Positions 46,452-58,020 are shown, counted from the stretch's first letter. The stretch is DNA of 64,000 nucleotides from Mercurialis annua (GCF_937616625.2 NC_065575.1:8129501-8193500), one strand, 5' to 3'. The notes: generated from the sequence alone by a model not told the origin. Translations and numbers: made by a program.

Positions 46452-46668
46452 TTTAAATTAGTGACATGGCATTAAGTAACTAACCATATCATCATATAAA
46501 ACATAACGGTACTAAAAAAAGTGGAGGCAATATCAGTTACAATATCAAGTAAAGTTTGGGGACTCAAATTACCTCTCTTCGACTCAACATCTTGATTTTT
46601 ACACATTTTTTCAAAGTTCTTATACTGTTTCTTTTTAAATTTCTTGTCTTCAACCATTAAAATTAAAA

Positions 46669-47070
46669 ATGGCAGAGGATGAGGAGCAAGAAAAAGATTC
46701 GAAGAAGATGTGTTTAAATGCTTTAGAGAGTATTTTTGTAAGATTACCTATTAAAGACTTTACAAGATTGAAGTCTGTTTCAAAATTCACTGTTTCTTTA
46801 GGATCAAGTTCACATTTCTTTAGTTTGAGATTTAGTTATGCTGTGCAAAAACCTGAATTTGGAAAAGAGAAATTGCTTATCTCCACACCCACCAATTTTT
46901 TATGTTTTGATTACCAACATTCAAGATTCAACATTGACAGTCTTATCAAGATTGATAATCCTTACTCAGCGGCAATGTCTAGATCAAAGATTGAACATCG
47001 GTCTTGTGGATCTTTGGACTGGGGAGGCCACCGCACCTCGCCCCAGCCTTTCTACGCGCCTGCTTGGTAG
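46669..47070 (+). pseudogene. Truncated F-box gene relic
   Basis: 133 codons with a degenerate F-box (LESIFVRLPIKDFTRLKSVSKF, about residues 20-41) and a short downstream part (SHFFSLRFSYAVQKPEF). It stops after about a third of a normal F-box protein. GC-rich foreign-looking sequence (47015-47065) lies at its end. Related in kind to the intact gene at 39161 but not a close copy. Confidence 0.65.
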
Positions 47071-47521
47071 TTGAATGTATACGGTTAATCTGTCATTATT
47101 TTTCTCGTCTTAAGTGGTACTTGCTGATTCAGAGATTAATCAATGTGAAATGCAAATTACATATACTTCAGAAACAAAATTCTAAGAACATATTAACATT
47201 CTAACCTCTCTTCTTAGGAAATTGGTTTATGGTATGAAAATATTTTGGAAGTGAAAGGCCGAGATTGTTGTTTGTGTGTACTCGGTGGCATCGTATTTCA
47301 TATAATCCCCTCGAGGGATGGGGAAGATTCGAGTACTTGTATTTCTATCTCTTTTCCTATTGCCTAACCTCCATTTAGGGTGACCAATTAATTGTTATTT
47401 GTGGTGCAAAGGGGAAAGATAAAGCGGCAACGAGAACTGTGCATTAACTTAAAACTAGACACGGTCGCCTCTAACATGTAGGTAGCATTCCCGCTATCTA
47501 TTATCTCTTTAAAGACGTGAG
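47071..47521. other. Spacer, no gene seen
   Basis: Mixed composition and no long frame. Nothing I can support. Confidence 0.4.
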
Positions 47522-47695
47522 TATGCAGAAAATTCGCTATTGTTTGTGTAATGCTTATTATGAGACAGCCATGAAGTACACCTACTTCGTGGATGATTCC
47601 TTAGACTAGGCATGGAATATCAAGCGCATGGAGTTTCCCATCTTTGAAGTTGAAATGCTGGATGGAATCTACAACTATCTAATATAGGGATTCCT
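47522..47695 (+). pseudogene. Unidentified decayed coding relic
   Basis: One frame reads YCLCNAYYETAMKYTYFVDD and, after a TAG, AWNIKRMEFPIFEVEMLDG before another stop. The residue mix looks protein-like, but I cannot place it in a family. It may be chance. Confidence 0.3.
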
Positions 47696-48844
47696 GGAAC
47701 AGAGTTCCCATTATCTTATGTTTTCATGTAATTTCAGGCAGACCGCCCATAAGTGAGGTACTATTAGTTAAACTTCATGCATTGGTATTTAATGAATATG
47801 CATGGAATTCAAGATTCTCATCATCTTTTTTTATAACAAATCAGAACTCTAAAGTCTTTATTTGTTGATAGATATGTCAATCCATATAGTTGAAACAGAC
47901 CATTGTTGGGAATGTTTTGGATTTCTCGACAAATTCCCGTAGAGGAGTTCCACAGAACTAAGGAACGTGTCCTATGAAGTATATTACACCATGAAAGGTA
48001 CCAACTTTGGACATTTTTATTTGTCTTTCCACAGAAAAAGATACATTTTAAAGTCTTCAGGTCTCATTCTTGAATTAGAATCCCAGTAAAACATCTTATT
48101 ATACTAGCCTTATTATCATGATTTTTTTATCATCTATTATTGGCTTATGAGGAGCATGTTGAAAGCGTAAAATATAGAAATAGACTCAAAAAGTCTTTTC
48201 CAAACCATGCAAACTATTCTGAATTTGAATATAATTGATGATGGTAAAAACGAAAACATGCGAGCCAGTTTCGTCTTTTCTTAAAACCATTGTAGCAGAA
48301 TGAGGACACATGAGCCAACATAAATATTTGATGATTGGCGTTGAATTCTTGGAAAAATTGGTCGATTCTTTAATCAAGATTCTGGATTCTTGAAATAAAA
48401 CCTTGAACTGGCGTAGAATCTTTTATTTCTTGAGATGATATAAAATTTGAAAGTAGTTGATTAAAACTATTAAAAACTGAATTTTGGAGAAATAAACTTT
48501 GAATTAAATGCATTTTGTTTTCCTTTTTATTTTTACCTTTATGAATTATTAACAAATTTATCATTTTTCTGTAACATCTTTCAAATTACTTTGCCCACCA
48601 ATTTATATATTTAAACAAATATGTAATACCCACAATTTAAATTTATTTTCATATTTGTTTTTTGTAATTTATTTAATATAAATGATTATCACTTGATCTT
48701 TTATTTTGAAAAGTTATTTGAATCTAAACTGAAAATTATATATAGAAATTGCACAAAGGGAGATTTTCAAAAGGGTAGATTACTATAAAAAATTGTCTTT
48801 TAATAAAATACACTAACTCACCCCCTGGTTTTTTTAAATTTATT
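47696..48844. other. Gene-free stretch
   Basis: I see no supported gene. Short minus-strand frames near 48186-48564 have no recognisable motif. Confidence 0.4.
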
Positions 48845-49551
48845 ATGACATCCTTTATATTTAAATATATTGTAATATCACATCCATCAGGTCACTTTTT
48901 CATTAGTCAATTTTGTCAGACGGTTTAAATTTGACCCAAACTTATTTTTGTCCAATACATTTCATCCGAAAATTATCAACAAAAATTACTTTTTTCTAAA
49001 ATAACAATAAAATTAATTAACTATGATATAATATTTAAATAAAAATGTATTTATAAATTTTACTAAACATTTTTAAAAAATTAAATAATATTTCAAAAAC
49101 TAAATTATTAAAATATGGCTGTTTATAAATTTTATTGAAAGTGAATATATTAAATAAATTTTAGATTCATATATCATCATATTTTAATAATTTTCATATA
49201 TCAATATAATTAATAAATAATCTCTTACAAAACAAAATTAATATAAAATCAATGTAATTAGTAATAATTAATTTGTTGAAATGTTACTTAATGTTTTTAG
49301 AATTTTTTTATCAAATATATAAACATATATTTATTGAAATTTTATAAAAAAAATTATTTTTATTATTATTTTTATTAAATTAATTATTTATTTTTCTAAA
49401 AATAAATAATTAATTTAATTTTTAAAAAGAAAATTGACATTTTCGAATGAAACTGGACAAAAAATAAATTTAAGGGTCAAATCGAACTATTTGACCGAAT
49501 TGGCTAACTAGAAAAGTTACCATATGGTTGTGATAGTACAATATATCTAAA
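48845..49551. repeat. Long imperfect inverted repeat, MITE-like
   Basis: The left arm (TTTAAATATATTGTAATATCACA..., TTTGACCC..., ATTTTTGTCCA, CATCCGAAAA) pairs with the right arm ending near TATGAGG. A very AT-rich centre lies between. Outer limits and target duplication are unclear because another foldback element begins at the right end. Confidence 0.6.
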
Positions 49552-50508
49552 TATGAGGACTAATAACCATCCATCCTCCTCGATCTTTACCTTAAACTTC
49601 ACTAAACCCCCTATACTTTCAAAAACTTACCTAAATCCTTGACTTTATGGCGGCGCACATTCACGGTACTTTAAAATGAAATTACCCTTAAAAACAATTC
49701 GGCGGCTAGCGGCCCCACGTCACCTAACATATCATAAAAAAATTCAAAAGAATTTGAAAGAGCCAAAACATCCCTAAAATAATTCAATCAAACCTAAACT
49801 CAACCACATTCATTCTAACCAAACCAAAACCTAACCAAAAAAATTTAATCAAACCATCAACCGACGTCGGTCCAGCCATCACCACTGCTCCAGTCACCAC
49901 TGTTTGTCTTCTCAGATTTGTCGGCCCGCCGCCCGCCACCGGTTGTCATCTTCGGCGACCAGCTGTTCTTGAAGAACAAATTTACATATGTTCTTATAAC
50001 AGATTTGAGATATGTTCTAAGAATAGATCTCATTCTTCTCAGATGAACTGAGAAGACTGAGTTCGTCTTCTCAGTTCATCTGAGTTCGTCTGAGATCTAT
50101 TCTTAAGAACAGATGTGAATATATTCTTCAAGGACAAATTCACATCTGTTCTTAACAGATGGTCGTCGGAGACCGACGGCGGGCGGTGGGTGTTGGTCGG
50201 ATGGTTGGATTAAATTATGTGTAGTTAGGTTGTGGTTTGATTAGATTAAGTCTGGTTTAATTTTGGTGTAGTTAAATTAAGGGTGTTTTGGGGTTTTAAA
50301 ATATTTTTGGATTTATGATCAAGTGGCGCCGTTAAATTTTTTTTTTTGCGCCGCTAGCCGCCAAATTTTTTCGTAGGGGTAATTTTGTCCATAGGTACCG
50401 TGAATGAGCGCCGCCATAGAATCCGGAGGGTTTAAGGAAGCTTTTGAAAGTATATGAGGTTTAGTGAAGTTTAGGGCAAAGGTCGAGGGAGGGTGGGTGA
50501 TTATTCAT
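49552..50508. mobile_element. Foldback element with GC-rich core, about 0.95 kb
   Basis: Outer arms of about 160 bp pair (left CTTCACTAAACCCCCTATACTTTC, CGGCGGCTAGCGGC; right complements), and the centre is also an inverted repeat (GCCGCCCGCCACCGG... against ...CCGACGGCGGGCGGTGG) around CTTCTCAGATGAACTGAGAAG. The whole element can therefore fold on itself at several levels. No reliable target duplication found. No coding evidence; the GC-rich core could be a captured gene piece, a guess. Confidence 0.8.
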
Positions 50509-50557
50509 CCCCAAAATCATCAAAATTAAACACCCACAACTTCATTCATTTAATTAA

Positions 50558-50925
50558 GGCTTAATCACCAAAAAAACACTCATCTTTTATCCCTTTTTCA
50601 AATACACTCTGACGTTGCAATTTTGTCAGTTGCACCCTAATTCACACCTTTAGTTTTCAATTCCACCCTCAAGTACTAAATTGATCGCCTTTTCATTTGA
50701 AAAAAGTTAAAATAAGTCTTTTTAACTTTTTATGTGGAAAAGAGTTCAAACCGAGTACTTTATACGGGTTTTTATGAATTTTTCCGAATGAAAAATAGTC
50801 CAATTTAATTTTGAGGGTGAAATTGAAACCCAAAGGTGCGAATTAGGATGCAACTGACAAAATTGCAACATCAGGGTGCAACTGAAAAGGGATTAAAAGG
50901 TGAGGTTTTTTTTGGTGATTAAGTC
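50558..50925. mobile_element. Mutator-type MITE, 368 bp
   Basis: Ends GGCTTAATCACC and complement of GGTGATTAAGTC, long paired arms, and a perfect 9-bp target duplication tttaattaa (50549-50557, 50926-50934). Confidence 0.93.
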
Positions 50926-50934
50926 TTTAATTAA

Positions 50935-51914
50935 TATGAAGAACATATAATTAACCATATACTCATTTGACTAAACACCAAACACCGAAACACCAATATA
51001 TTCATTTATAGACTAAACATAAACTTCAAATATTAAAATTCTAAATCATAAAATATATAATTAACTTGTCAACCCAAAAATCTAAGCACAACCCACATAA
51101 AGATTAATACTTTAATCAACAAATATAGCTTTGCATGTAAATTTTAGCAAAGATCACCGCATAACAAACAACACCCATAACTTAAAATTTTACAATAATA
51201 TAACACGTATAATTTTCGGATCAAACAAAAATCATCACTTCAAGATTTAATCCAAGAATACCATGAATTTTAAAATTTTGGGTTTTCATTAAAAATCATC
51301 ATCTAAGCTTTAAAACTTAAAAGTAAACAATACCCATAAATTTATTTTTGAATTTAAGTAAATAATTAAAATTTTAACATTTTTCTCTAGAGTTCAAGAA
51401 CACTCAAATTCTCAAAATTTCATATTAAAATCACCCATGAAATTTTCAGACTATATAAAACTCAAAAGTTAAAATTTTTATCTCAAGAACACTAAAAACT
51501 CAACACTAAAATTTAAGTACTCAAACTTAAAAATACCAAACACCCTTAAGTTTGATTATCCCTTAAAGCCATAATTTGGAGTAAAGTTTGAGCTTTTAAA
51601 TTTTTAACTCATCACCCATACAAAAACGAAGTGAAGTTTAAAAAAATAATAATCAAAACCCATTAAATTGATCATCTTGAAAAGCCATATTTTAAAATAA
51701 AAATTCAATGTTTTTGGTTTTGAAAAGCTACCCACACAAGGCCATATAAACACATATTTAACTATTTTAAAAGCTTTAAATATATAAAATAATATTAAGG
51801 AAGGGGTTTGGATACCTTTTAGAAGCTTAAACAAGTAGAAATAATGGAGTTCTTTTCTTTCAAACGGGGTGCGTACGGTTTATTAGAGAAAAATAGGAAG
51901 AAGATTTTTTTGTG
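50935..51914. other. Gene-free stretch
   Basis: AT-rich. A frame at 51604-51834 on the minus strand is without recognisable motif. No gene supported. Confidence 0.45.
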
Positions 51915-52445
51915 ACTAGTTTCGCATTACGTGCTACGCACGTGGCTCGTGATGTGACTTGTCAATTTATATATTAATTAAATTTTATTATATTTATACC
52001 AATTTATTTTATTTTATTTATAATCGGCATAAAATTGACTTAAAGTAATTTAATAATATTATTTCAACTAAATTTTTACTTTTTAATTAAAATTTATGAA
52101 AAATGAAAATTATATTAATTAAACAAACAGTTTACGTAAACTAAAAACTCGTGAGTACATATATTAATATAAAACTATATATTCCTAGTAATAAACCACT
52201 ATAAATATTATTTTTATTTTATTATTAGTTAGATATATTTGTTAATCACAAAGGATTGATGAGCAAACTTTAAATATTTTTTTAAGAAAGAGAACAAAGT
52301 TTAGGTATGTAATTAGAATCTTATTTGCAAGACTTTCAATTGTAGAGAGAACAAACTTCCAAATTCTTATTTATTGGACTTTAAGACCTTTATGACCGAT
52401 TATTATGGATAGATATTACAAATAGGACACCATGATGTAAACAAA

Positions 52446-53430
52446 TCTATATTATATATAAAAGCACGGATGGGGGGGGGGGGACAGGCAAATTTACTAA
52501 GTAGCCCTTTATAAATTATTACAAATTCATCAGTTAAATAATGGTTTTATGGTAATTTATTAATTAATTATATTAATAATTAATTAGTCCTAATTTATTT
52601 AGAATTTTAATGAAAGTTAAATTACTCCTAAAAAGAGGGTCCCGGCCTAAAGTTAAATTACTCCTAAAAAGATGGTCTCAACCTAAAGTTGGTTTTATGA
52701 AAATAAATTCAGATGCAGGAAGTAAAACTATGGGTTTAGGAGGAGATGTTGATTGTGCGGAGATGTTTTCTTTTTAGGCTTAAGAAAGTGTTCATTGGAG
52801 TCATATATCAAGACATGCGAACAGAGTGGCTCACGAGCTTGCTGGGCATGGTTAGTTTGTATGGTACAATTTAATGTATACAGATAAACAAGAAACCATA
52901 ATTCCATAATAAATATACTAAATCAGTAGTTTTATATAAAAAATTTATTTTTATATATAGGTCGATTGTTGGATTGTTATGTTAATGCCCTTTGTATTTT
53001 ATAATATGTAATTATTAGTTTAAAAATTATGAAGATAGTTAATTAGAGTTAGAGTATTAATTAAAATAAACTAAGTATAATATTATGTTAAAATAATAGT
53101 TTAGAGTATTAACTAAAATAAACTATTTTAAATATTTAATTATTATTTAATCATTTAAAATTCTAACTAAAATAAACTACTTCTAATATTACTATTTTAA
53201 TTATTATTTGATATTTTATTTATATTCTCTATAAATAGGATAGATTGTTCCTAATTAACTAGCATTTTAATTATTGTTTAATATTTTATACTTACATACA
53301 ATTTATAATTATAGAAATAATTATTAAATAAATATAAAAATAATTATCCTAATTCATAAATAAATATAATTATCACTATTTGACGAGTCACACTACGAGC
53401 CACGTGTGAAACACGTAAAGCGACACTAGT
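52446..53430 (+). mobile_element. Helitron B, nested and same family as A
   Basis: 985 bp: begins TCTATATTATATATAAAAG after an A, ends ...GAGCCACGTGTGAAACACG hairpin then GCGACACTAGT before a T, fitting A^T insertion. Both ends are homologous to those of Helitron A, including GGATGGGGG...GACAGGCAAATTTAC near the 5' end and the run of 12-13 Gs. Non-autonomous; carries an RNase H gene piece. Confidence 0.85.
52673..52851 (+). pseudogene. RNase H-like gene piece carried by Helitron B
   Basis: First block WSQPKVGFMKINSDAGSK with GLGG, the start of an RVT_3-type RNase H domain with its first catalytic Asp; after frame change and loss of the middle, HISRHANRVAHELAGHG, its C-terminal block. The family is that of LINE-type and domesticated plant RNase H proteins, as in the relic at 10330. 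A 36-bp duplication (AAAGTTAAATTACTCC...) precedes it. Not functional. Confidence 0.75.
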
Positions 53431-53736
53431 TGTTTTAAAATACTCTATAAAAGGTAATGAAATTATTAACGTTTGAATTTTACAAGAAGTTGAGTTCGAT
53501 TCAAAATCATTACTTCCCATTCAAATCAAATTCTTCAATTAAGTTATATCTTTATTTATTATTAATAATTAGTAAATGACTATAATACCATAAGTTAAGT
53601 AATCAATTTAGTATAAATTAAAAAGGATAGTTCGGTAAATGTGCCTGTCCCCCCCCATCCGTACTTTTATATATAGTATAGATAAAGAAATGTTTGGCTA
53701 TTTTTTATAAGGATTAAACCATTTTAAGGCCCCTTA

Positions 53737-53746
53737 ATTATATAAT
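53737..53746 (+). promoter_or_regulatory. Possible TATA box of the SLP2-like gene
   Basis: ATTATATAAT 76 bp upstream of the start codon and only about 55 bp from the end of Helitron A, so the Helitron end is in the near promoter. Confidence 0.45.
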
Positions 53747-53821
53747 TTCTATTTAAAAAGCTCCTCAACTTCAAAATAACACTTTCAGACGCGTTGAACT
53801 ACTGATCCACCAAACACTGCA

Positions 53822-55006
53822 ATGGACGAACTCAAACAAAACAAAACCCCAATCTGCAAAAACATCCCAAATCTCCTCTCTTCGTTCATCGACACATTCG
53901 TCGATTTCACCGTAAGCGGCGGCCTCTTCTTACCACCACCAAATCCCACTCAAACCCAAACCCTAACCACCACCTACCCATCTCCCGCTCGCTTAATTGC
54001 AGTCGGCGATCTCCACGGTGACTTGGACAAATCAAAGCAAGCTTTCAGATTGGCCGGTTTGATCGACGACTCGGGCAATTGGTCAGGTGGGTCTGCCACC
54101 GTTGTCCAAATCGGCGACGTTCTTGACCGAGGCGGCGACGAGTTGAAAATTCTTTATTTCTTGGAGAAATTAAAGAGGGAAGCTTTTAAGCATGGAGGTA
54201 ATTTAATTACTATGAATGGTAATCATGAGATTATGAATGTAGAACAAGATTTTAGATATGTTACTAAGAGTGGGTTAGATGAGTTTAGTAATTGGGCTTA
54301 TTGGTTTAGTTTAGGTAATAGAATGAAGAATTTGTGTGATGGGGTTGAAAAAAGTAAGGATATTTTCGATGGGATTCCGTCGAGTTTTCGCTGTGTTAAA
54401 GAAGAGTTTAGTCATGGTTTTAGAGCTAGGATAGCTGCATTGAGACCTAATGGTCCTATTGCTAATAGATTCTTATCTAAGAATGTGACGGTTTTGGTCG
54501 TTGGAGATTCGGTTTTTGTTCATGGTGGATTGTTGGCACAGCATGTGGAGTATGGTTTGGAGAGGATGAATAAGGAGGTTAGGGATTGGATTTCTGGGTT
54601 GTCTGAAAAATCTTCACCGGTTTATTGTAGAGGGAGAAATAGTGTAGTATGGCTGAGGAAATTCTCGGATGAGTTAGCGAAGAATTGTGATTGTTCGGCT
54701 CTTGAGCATGCTCTTGCGACAATTCCGGGAGTGAAGAGGATGATTATGGGGCATACGATTCAAGAAGCTGGGATTAATGCAGTTTGTGACAATAAGGCTA
54801 TAAGGATTGACGTGGGTATGTCGAAAGGGTGCGCTAATGGGTTGCCTGAAGTTTTGGAGATTAATGGGGAGTCGGAATTACGAATTTTAACTTCCAAACC
54901 TTGGTATCAGACTAAGCATAACTCTTATTTGTATTCTGATAGGAAGGAAGGCCTTGGGTTGCTATTACCAGATAATGGACCGAAACAAGTGGAAGTGAAA
55001 GCTTAA
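53822..55006 (+). CDS. SLP2: Shewanella-like protein phosphatase, SLP2 type
   Basis: Intact single-exon gene, 394 residues. The metallophosphatase motifs are GDLHG (62-66), GDVLDRG (98-104), GNHE (133-136), then HGG and MGHT further on, which bind the two metals. The family is of bacterial origin and conserved in plants. Arabidopsis SLP2 (about 390 residues) is a mitochondrial Ser/Thr- or Tyr-type phosphatase reported to be activated through MIA40, and SLP1 is plastidic. This protein has the short N-terminus of the SLP2 type, without an obvious plastid transit peptide. The start is the ATG at 53822, about 22 codons from the first conserved block. Confidence 0.93.
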   Translation: MDELKQNKTPICKNIPNLLSSFIDTFVDFTVSGGLFLPPPNPTQTQTLTTTYPSPARLIAVGDLHGDLDKSKQAFRLAGLIDDSGNWSGGSATVVQIGDVLDRGGDELKILYFLEKLKREAFKHGGNLITMNGNHEIMNVEQDFRYVTKSGLDEFSNWAYWFSLGNRMKNLCDGVEKSKDIFDGIPSSFRCVKEEFSHGFRARIAALRPNGPIANRFLSKNVTVLVVGDSVFVHGGLLAQHVEYGLERMNKEVRDWISGLSEKSSPVYCRGRNSVVWLRKFSDELAKNCDCSALEHALATIPGVKRMIMGHTIQEAGINAVCDNKAIRIDVGMSKGCANGLPEVLEINGESELRILTSKPWYQTKHNSYLYSDRKEGLGLLLPDNGPKQVEVKA

Positions 55007-55988
55007 GAGGATTTGAACTTCACAGGTTATTTTTCCTTGTTGGTTCAACTTGTAGAGATCGTGGATTGTAAAGCATTGCTTGTATTCGATTATTGTCAGA
55101 AAGTATTTATCTCAGCACGATTCTTGCCCAAAAGATGTGAGTATCCTACTGTTCAATAATAGATACTAACGTTAGTTAATGCAAAATATTTTCTTGCTGA
55201 TCAACTTGTTAGTGTGTCAATCTCCTGTAACAGTCTCCTAATAGTTTTGTTTAATTTTGTGTTATAGTTTTCTCCATTACGCTTAGCTGTGTTGATGTAT
55301 TCTGTTAATTTCCAATCTTTCAATTCTCATGAAATCACGCTTGCTCTGGTACGCGATTAAATGTGGATAGGTTTGTAACTGGGAAACAGAGCGTCATCAT
55401 GTCTGGATTTTATGGTGCTGATATGTCCCTTGATTGTTTATAGTAGAGATGCTAACTGGTACTGACCTTGTTTTTTTTTAATTATTGTATACACTAATTT
55501 AGGAATTTCAGTCAGTACAAAGATTGATCTTGCTTTTTCAGCGATCATGTCTTTTTGTTACCATTTGTTAACCTCGCCTTAGAAAGTTGCTTTCAAGAAA
55601 AATTCAAATTAGACTGAATGAAGTTTCTCTTTACATATACTCTCTTTTTCCATGAAAATGTCAATTCTCAGACATTTTGTCCTTGCTAAGTAACATATAC
55701 GAAACACATTTTAAATAGATTTTCAGATGTCTGAATTTGGACCAGGCATTATAAGGTTAATTGGTTTCCTGTCAATTTTGCCATAAGCTATTATAGTTGT
55801 CAAACTTGAGATGAATTGTTTAAGTATCTTGCCATCTTATTATTGTCTCTGCACATACCATTTTCAATTTTTTTTTTTTATCATTTAGTAGTCTTCTTTT
55901 TTGAAATGGTGATTTGTGGGATCTCTTGTATTTCTGGCTCTGCACATTCCAAAAGTTTGACTTCTATGTCATTATGTTTAATGGAGGA
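55007..55988. other. 3' region of the SLP2-like gene
   Basis: Non-coding; I see no second gene. Confidence 0.45.
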
Positions 55989-56235
55989 GTGTGCATTCGG
56001 TTCAAAACCGTAGTATTTTAAAATAAAAACAAATCGAACTAACATTCTGATTTTTTAATCGAAACAAATTAATTATTGTTTTGTTTTTTACTGGTTCAGT
56101 TTGTACATAAAGTGAACTAGATTTTTTAATTTCAAAACCAAACCGAATTTTAAAAAAATGATTTTTTTTATTATTTTAAATGAAATAGAACTGAATTTAT
56201 CGGTTCAGTTATTTGGTTTTGTTTGGTTTTTGCAT
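55989..56235. mobile_element. Eroded hAT-MITE relative
   Basis: Starts GTGTGCATTCGGTTCAAAACCG and ends near GGTTTGGTTTTTGCATGGG, with AACCGAA/TTCGGTT-type blocks inside, similar in style to 6134-6676 but worn. No target duplication seen. Confidence 0.5.
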
Positions 56236-56744
56236 GGGTACTTTGCTGCACATAGAAACACATACTCACATCGCAAGCATCTTAGAAACTCTTGAAAGGG
56301 ACTAGTTGATAACAGTCCGTTTCACTATTGAAAACTACATTATACTCCGTTTATTCTGATTTTATAGTAACTGTTCTTTCTGTATCTTTATGTAGAAAAC
56401 TTATGCTGCAAACTCTTGATCTTTTCCTTCGAAAGGCGTTTTCAGCATTACATGGAATTACAGGTAAAATTCCTCCTACTCTGAAGCATCAGAGAAGATC
56501 GGATACTTACATGAAGTGTATATGTTCTTCTATTGTAACAGATCTATACATTTAGGATTTTCTATTTCTCACGTTCAAGTTGAATAATTTATTTTCACTA
56601 ACCTTAATTTCCATAGATTTGTTTTGCATGTTTGTACTGCAAATTTTGTGTAGTTTCTACAACGGAGCATGTATTTGATAAAATACTGATGTGCCAACAT
56701 AAAAAGCCTAACACTGGGTAAACTAAGGAATTAGAGCTGCACCT

Positions 56745-56985
56745 ACGATATGCATTCGGTTCAAACTGAACTGAACCAAGATTTTGTTTTTCTTTCAAAA
56801 CTGTACTGAACTAATTTTATTAGAATTTAAACCAAACCGAACTAGTCGGTTTTTCTGTTTGGTTTATACTAAAACCAAACTGGAACTTTTCTAATTTCAA
56901 AAACCAATCAAATTGAGATTTTTCTTTATAATTTCTAACCCGAGCGAACCAAGGTTTAATTCGGCTTTTGCACACCCATTCGCAT
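56745..56985. mobile_element. Eroded hAT-MITE relative
   Basis: Begins near TATGCATTCGGTTCAAACTG and ends near TTTGCACACCC, with opposed AACCGAAC and GTTTGGTTT blocks. It is probably the same group as the 543-bp element at 6134. Confidence 0.55.
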
Positions 56986-58020
56986 CAACTTCTTTGTGAA
57001 GACTGCTGGTTAGATGTACCATGCTTAGAAGTTAGAACATTCGAAGCAATTTTTTTTTTACATACTCAAAACTCTCAAAAACTCTCTCTAACATTTGTTG
57101 TTTATCAATTTGTTTACATTGATTACTTGTTGTTTTGTTAGGTGAATCATTTATTGATTTCACATTGTGGGTTATTGATTAACCTTAAAAAGATCAAGTA
57201 TTTGTAAATTAAGAGTTCATTCTTGTAAAAGCTTCATAGTTGGGTGTTAAACTTCAAGAACCATTTTTTGTAATTTGTAAAAGTTTAGTGGATTTTACAA
57301 TTTTCAATTTGCGACTGAATAGTGGCATATGTTTGATTTTGAACCAAACCAGTTTGAAGTTTTTTTGTTGAATTTTTCAAACCCTAGCTTTTCTACTCTT
57401 CATCTAAATACATTTTATTTTTCTAAACAACCTATATACGCTCATTCTTAAGTTGCATTTGGAACCGTATGACTTTTTTAATATTTCATGTCAAGTGGAG
57501 AGGTGGATGATTATTTGTTCAAAAAATATAAAAAAGTAGAAGAGCACAATCTCATTAATATAAATTATTTTTTTATTGTTTTACCAATCGATTATTTATA
57601 TTTAAATGAGTTTCTATTTACCATCCTAACTCCCTTAACTGCTAAAAGTTCACGTTTTCTCTATTATTATTTTTAAGCAAAATCTTTTTAGTAGAAATCA
57701 AGAAAGACGATATCATCTTGTTTTTAGATTTGAAATGTAAATCTTGCATGAATTTAGTGTTGGACATACGTTGAAAGCAAAAAAGAAAGAAGTAGAAGCA
57801 AATCCCAAATTGTTTTTGAGCTAAAATAATCATTGCAAATCGTGCAAAAAAGGAGATGATTTCATTTGAATTTTTTTTTTAAAACTGGGTAAGTTTATAT
57901 TGCAAATTCTCTTTGAGAATTACGTATAATGTCTTAGTTAAAAAGTGTCGTTCCCAAACTAAAAAATCAACACGTATTTTACAATTATTTCATAAAGTAG
58001 TCTTTTTTTTTAAATCTCAT
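56986..58020. other. Gene-free stretch
   Basis: AT-rich, no sustained coding frame. Nothing supported. Confidence 0.45.

Larger units (their letters stand above)
51915..53682 (-). mobile_element. Helitron A, interrupted by Helitron B
   Basis: Minus strand: 5' end TCTATACTATATATAAAAG (from 53682, preceded by A) and 3' end with GAGCCACGTGCGTAGCACG hairpin followed by ...GCGAAACTAG(T) at 51915. These are canonical plant Helitron ends (TC at the start, hairpin, CTAGT at the end). The base after CTAGT is C, not the usual T. Helitron B sits inside it in the opposite direction. No Rep/helicase gene is visible, so it is non-autonomous. Confidence 0.82.

Noticed and set aside
52446..53682. A 1.2-kb DNA transposon with 50-bp inverted ends
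   Set aside because: Each end has its own Helitron 3' partner (53430 for B and 51915 for A) and no target duplication flanks the supposed TIRs.
55816..57833. Several short frames between SLP2 and the oxygenase gene
   Set aside because: No motifs, low-complexity residues, and MITE-derived pieces.
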